This document shows positions 61,167 through 64,000 of a stretch of 64,000 bases of DNA, piece by piece. The stretch lies in the NCBI RefSeq assembly GCF_004363725.1, contig NZ_SNZF01000001.1, positions 1 through 64,000 on the forward strand, read 5' to 3'. The first letter of the stretch is position 1; each line of letters begins with the position of its first letter. A model generated the notes under the pieces. The model saw only the letters and a list, made by a program, of their open reading frames with translations. It searched no databases and was not told the origin of the DNA. This stretch comes from Aquamicrobium defluvii (GTDB taxonomy: Bacteria > Pseudomonadota > Alphaproteobacteria > Rhizobiales > Rhizobiaceae). Position numbers and translations under genes: made by a program.

Positions 61167-62174
61167 ATGCTGCGTCCCTGCGCCGCTTCACTCATGCTGC
61201 TGGCAGCCACGCCCGCAATGGCCAATGATTCCATCGCCGAACTCGGCACCGGCGGGCTCATCCTGTCCCGCACCGACCTGATCGAGATGAAGAGCGAGGA
61301 TCTGTTCATCTCGCAGAAGCAGGTGCGCGTCGATTATATCTTCGCCAACAGGTCGGACGAGGACGTTTCCACGATCGTCGCCTTTCCGATGCCGGAAATA
61401 TCCGGCGGACCCGACGCGATGGTTGCCGTCCCGGACAATGCAGCCGACAATTTCCTCGATTTTCGCGTGACCAGCGATGGTGTGGAGATACGGCCCGAAC
61501 TGGAGCAGAAGGCGTTCGCGGTGGAACTGGACGTCACCGCGGAGCTGAAGGCCCATGGCATTCCGCTCAACCCGTTTGCCGAGGATGCCTATGCCAGGCT
61601 GGCGCAACTGCCCGACGAAGTGGCGCGCGACTGGCAGGAGCGCGGCATCGTCATGCTTAACGAGTACGACGACGGTTCCGGCTGGAAGACCGAACGGACC
61701 CCGTTGTGGAGCCTGCGTTCCGCCTATTGGTGGAAGGCTACGTTCCCGGCCGGCAAGGATGTGCGCGTCTCGCACAGCTATGTGCCGAGCGTCGGGGCGA
61801 CGGCAGGCATCGGATTCTTCCATGACGGCAAGTTCCAGGGCGAATACGAGGACTACAGGCGCCGCTACTGCTTCGATTCTAGCTTCGAGAACGGAGTGCG
61901 CAAGGCGGCCGGCCGCAACGCGGACGGGGTGCCCGCGCTCAGCGAGAACCGCATTTCCTACGTGCTGACCACCGGTTCGAACTGGGCGCTCGGCACCATC
62001 GGCGACTTCAGGCTGACCATCGACAAGGGCGATCCGGCGGCGCTCGTTTCGTTTTGCGGCACGGGCGTGAAGAAGACGGGCCCGACTACCTTCGAGATGC
62101 GGGCGAAGGATTTCTATCCCGAGCGCGACATCGACATATTGATTCTCGCGCCGCCGGACCGCGGCGCGCCATAA
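61167..62174 (+). CDS. DUF4424 family periplasmic protein
   Basis: The product (335 aa) has a signal peptide (residues 1-19, ATPAMAND). The mature part starts SIAELGTGGLILSRTDLIEMKSEDLFISQKQVRVDYIFANRSDEDV, matching the DUF4424 family of beta-sandwich exported proteins. The function is unknown. AGGGGGA precedes ATG 61167. It is 9 bases upstream of folA, so the two are probably cotranscribed. Confidence 0.85.
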   Translation: MLRPCAASLMLLAATPAMANDSIAELGTGGLILSRTDLIEMKSEDLFISQKQVRVDYIFANRSDEDVSTIVAFPMPEISGGPDAMVAVPDNAADNFLDFRVTSDGVEIRPELEQKAFAVELDVTAELKAHGIPLNPFAEDAYARLAQLPDEVARDWQERGIVMLNEYDDGSGWKTERTPLWSLRSAYWWKATFPAGKDVRVSHSYVPSVGATAGIGFFHDGKFQGEYEDYRRRYCFDSSFENGVRKAAGRNADGVPALSENRISYVLTTGSNWALGTIGDFRLTIDKGDPAALVSFCGTGVKKTGPTTFEMRAKDFYPERDIDILILAPPDRGAP

Positions 62175-62183
62175 GGACATCCA

Positions 62184-62684
62184 ATGAAAACTGCGATTTA
62201 TGTGGCCATCGCCGAAAATGGCGTGATCGGGCGTGAGGGCGGGCTGCCGTGGCGGCTCTCCACCGACCTCAGGCGTTTCAAGGCCGACACCATGGGCAAG
62301 CCGGTCATCATGGGCCGCAAGACATATGAGGGCATCGGCCGGCTCCTGCCGGGCCGCCCGAACGTCATCGTCACGCGCGACACAAGCTACGGAGTCGAGG
62401 GGGCGGAGATCGCGCATTCGCTCGGGGAGGCGATCGGCATTGCGGAACGCCATGTCGGGCCGGACGGAGAAGCCTGCATCATCGGCGGCGCGGAGATCTA
62501 CGCCCAGGCGCTGCCACTGGTCGACCGGCTGCATGTCACCCATGTTCTGGGCGAAGTGGAGGGAGATGCGTCCTTCCCGGCCATCGATGCCGCAATCTGG
62601 CAGGAGACTGTCCGTCAGGAGGTTCCCTCCGGGGAAAAGGACAGCCACGCGACACGTTACGTCGTCTATGAACGGCGCGGTTGA
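62184..62684 (+). CDS. folA: Dihydrofolate reductase
   Basis: The product (166 aa) regenerates tetrahydrofolate. IYVAIAENGVIGREGGLPWRLSTDLRRFKADTMGKPVIMGRKTYEGIG contains the active-site Trp and Asp of the family, and EACIIGGAEIYAQAL the NADPH-binding glycines. AAGGAC precedes ATG 62184. Its partner reaction, thyA, is upstream. A bulged hairpin (62726-62758) follows before the hflK promoter. Confidence 0.96.
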   Translation: MKTAIYVAIAENGVIGREGGLPWRLSTDLRRFKADTMGKPVIMGRKTYEGIGRLLPGRPNVIVTRDTSYGVEGAEIAHSLGEAIGIAERHVGPDGEACIIGGAEIYAQALPLVDRLHVTHVLGEVEGDASFPAIDAAIWQETVRQEVPSGEKDSHATRYVVYERRG

Positions 62685-62760
62685 GGCGTTCCGGCCTCGC
62701 CAGATGACAGAAAGTTGCGCAATGCCGCAGGGACAAAGGATTTTTTAGGTCCCCTGCGCG

Positions 62761-62789
62761 TTGAAAGCGGGCTTTTGCCTCCCTATAGA
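62761..62789 (+). promoter_or_regulatory. hflK promoter, possibly heat-shock type
   Basis: TTGAAA (62761-62766), 17 bases, TATAGA (62784-62789) is a near-consensus housekeeping promoter. The extended CCCTATAGAGG also approaches the alphaproteobacterial RpoH32 pattern, though the upstream C of CTTG is a G here. It lies 60 bases before hflK. Confidence 0.6.
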
Positions 62790-62849
62790 GGATCAAGGCT
62801 TGTGCGCCGTATGGACGGCGTATGAGGGACTGCGGACGAAAGGACATTT

Positions 62850-63950
62850 ATGCCCTGGAACGACAAGAGCGGTGGCGGCGGCCCATGGGGCGGCGGCGGA
62901 GGTAATGGCGGCCCGTGGGGCCAGGGTCCGAGAGGGCCGGGCGGACCACAAGGCACGCCCCCCGATCTGGAGGACATCATCAGGCTGGGACAGGACAAGC
63001 TGCGCCGGGCCTTGCCGGGCGGCAGTGGCGGCAACAAGGCCATGTTCCTGGTGATCGCGCTGCTCGTGCTTGGCATGTGGGCGTTCAAGGCGATCTATAC
63101 GGTGCAGCCGGACGAGGTTGCCGTCGAGCTGCGCTTCGGCAAGCCGAAGCAGGAGCTTTCCGAGCCGGGCCTCCACTTCCACTGGTGGCCGGTCGAAACG
63201 GTCGAGACCGCCAAGATCTCCGAGCAGCTCGTCAATATCGGCGGTCTCTCGCGCAGCAACGACACGTCCGGGCTGATGCTTTCCGGGGACCAGAACATAG
63301 TCAACGTGCAGTTTTCGGTGGCCTATCAGGTGTCCGATCCGCGCGCCTATCTGTTCGCGGTTTCCGATCCCGACGGCATGCTGACGCAGGTGGCGGAAAG
63401 CGCCATGCGCGAAGCCGTCGGCCGGCGCCCGGCGCAGGACATCTTCCGCGACGACCGTCAGGGTATCGCCGAATCGGTGCGCCAGATTCTTCAGAATACG
63501 CTCGACGGCTATGATGCGGGTCTCAACGTCAACGCCATCTCCATCGAGGACGCGGCTCCGCCGCGCGAAGTGGCCGATGCCTTCGACGAGGTCCAGCGCG
63601 CCGAGCAGGACGAGGACAGGTTCGTCGAGCAGGCCAACCAGTATTCCAACCAGAAGCTCGGCCAGGCCCGCGGTCAGGCTGCACAGCTTCGCGAAGAAGC
63701 CGCCGCCTACAAGAACCGCGTCGTGCAGGAAGCGCAGGGTGAGGCGCAGCGCTTCATCTCGGTCTACGAGGAGTATGCCAAGGCGCCGGACGTGACGCGC
63801 AAGCGTCTCTATCTCGAAACCATGGAGAAGGTCCTGAGGGATTCCAACAAGGTGGTCGTGGAGCAGGGTGGCGGCCCGGGCGTCGTGCCGTACCTGCCGC
63901 TGCCTGAACTGCAGAAGCGCTCCGGCGCCGCTACCGGAGGGGCGCAATAA
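62850..63950 (+). CDS. hflK: FtsH protease modulator HflK
   Basis: The product (366 aa) is an SPFH-family membrane protein that forms a cage with HflC around FtsH. The N-terminus is Gly/Pro-rich (GGGGPWGGGGGNGGPWG), followed by one span (about residues 67-85). The SPFH domain includes VELRFGKPKQELSEPGLHFHWWPVE, and a long coiled coil covers about 240-330. The stop overlaps hflC by one base (TAATG). Confidence 0.94.
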   Translation: MPWNDKSGGGGPWGGGGGNGGPWGQGPRGPGGPQGTPPDLEDIIRLGQDKLRRALPGGSGGNKAMFLVIALLVLGMWAFKAIYTVQPDEVAVELRFGKPKQELSEPGLHFHWWPVETVETAKISEQLVNIGGLSRSNDTSGLMLSGDQNIVNVQFSVAYQVSDPRAYLFAVSDPDGMLTQVAESAMREAVGRRPAQDIFRDDRQGIAESVRQILQNTLDGYDAGLNVNAISIEDAAPPREVADAFDEVQRAEQDEDRFVEQANQYSNQKLGQARGQAAQLREEAAAYKNRVVQEAQGEAQRFISVYEEYAKAPDVTRKRLYLETMEKVLRDSNKVVVEQGGGPGVVPYLPLPELQKRSGAATGGAQ

Positions 63951-64000
63951 TGGCAAACCGTCTTCCAGCCATTGCCGTCGCCGGCATCGTCATCCTGTTC
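63950..64000 (+). CDS. hflC: HflC, N-terminal 17 codons (cut by the window edge)
   Basis: ATG 63950 shares one base with the hflK stop and has GGAGGGG just upstream. The 17 visible residues begin MANRLPAIAVAGIVIL, a membrane segment as expected for HflC. The identification rests on position and this N-terminus. Confidence 0.85.
   Translation, partial: MANRLPAIAVAGIVILF

Noticed and set aside
62726..62758. Terminator after folA
   Set aside because: The bulged hairpin has its T-run in the loop rather than after the stem, so I did not list it as a terminator.

Overview
The window is a GC-rich chromosomal segment from an alphaproteobacterium of the Hyphomicrobiales (Rhizobiales). A Phyllobacteriaceae-like host (Mesorhizobium, Aminobacter, Nitratireductor relatives) is my best guess. 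The evidence is a circularly permuted two-piece tmRNA gene with the tag ANDNYAEARLAA, the gene order ftsZ-lpxC-bamD-recN-ligA after the dcw cluster, a long-linker FtsZ, an alphaproteobacterial-type SspB, and a GANTC-rich promoter region of the kind read by CcrM and GcrA. It is mostly core genome. I found no prophage, CRISPR array, integrative element or defence island, and no complete, clearly novel multi-gene system.

Layout. 1-258 is the 3' remnant of an IS5-type transposase. 505-8085 holds envelope genes: an MltB-type transglycosylase, a GH25 muramidase lipoprotein, a serine beta-lactamase-fold hydrolase, a small lipoprotein, a DjlA-like J protein, an AmpD-like amidase and an SLT transglycosylase, ending in the RNase P RNA gene. 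8153-8681 holds two small envelope proteins on the minus strand. 9135-27868 is a complete dcw cluster, mraZ-rsmH-ftsL-ftsI-murE-murF-mraY-murD-ftsW-murG-murC-murB-ddlB-ftsQ-ftsA-ftsZ, mostly joined by 1-4 nt overlaps. It has two apparent control regions: an MraZ-box promoter upstream of mraZ, and a dense GANTC cluster between murB and ddlB. lpxC, bamD, recN and ligA follow to 34161.

34368-49132 is a mixed housekeeping region: azlCD, aminopeptidase P, prmA, a SCO1 protein, a CreA protein, a hexapeptide acyltransferase, secreted and outer-membrane-like unknowns, a low-affinity iron permease-family protein, uvrD with an in-frame palindromic insert, a gcd remnant, a thioesterase and a D-lactate dehydrogenase-like flavoprotein. 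49223-55731 holds a large AsmA protein, sspB with two small companions, a nucleotide kinase-like ATPase, ssrA and a DUF2853 gene. 55997-64000 holds thyA, then mop/modABC/modE around a Mo-box, cobF, a DUF4424 gene, folA and hflK-hflC (cut by the window edge).

How it fits together. The left half makes lipid II and the divisome from one long transcript, preceded by genes that cut and recycle peptidoglycan. The right half groups tmRNA with SspB, the adaptor that delivers tmRNA-tagged proteins to ClpXP, and thyA with folA, the two halves of the dTMP/tetrahydrofolate cycle, split by a self-contained molybdate uptake and sensing module. Points most worth a second look are the nine GANTC sites in 179 bp before ddlB, the palindromic insert in uvrD, the three helically phased MraZ boxes, several small membrane proteins with strong ribosome binding sites, and a 35-bp near-perfect palindrome at 8308-8342.
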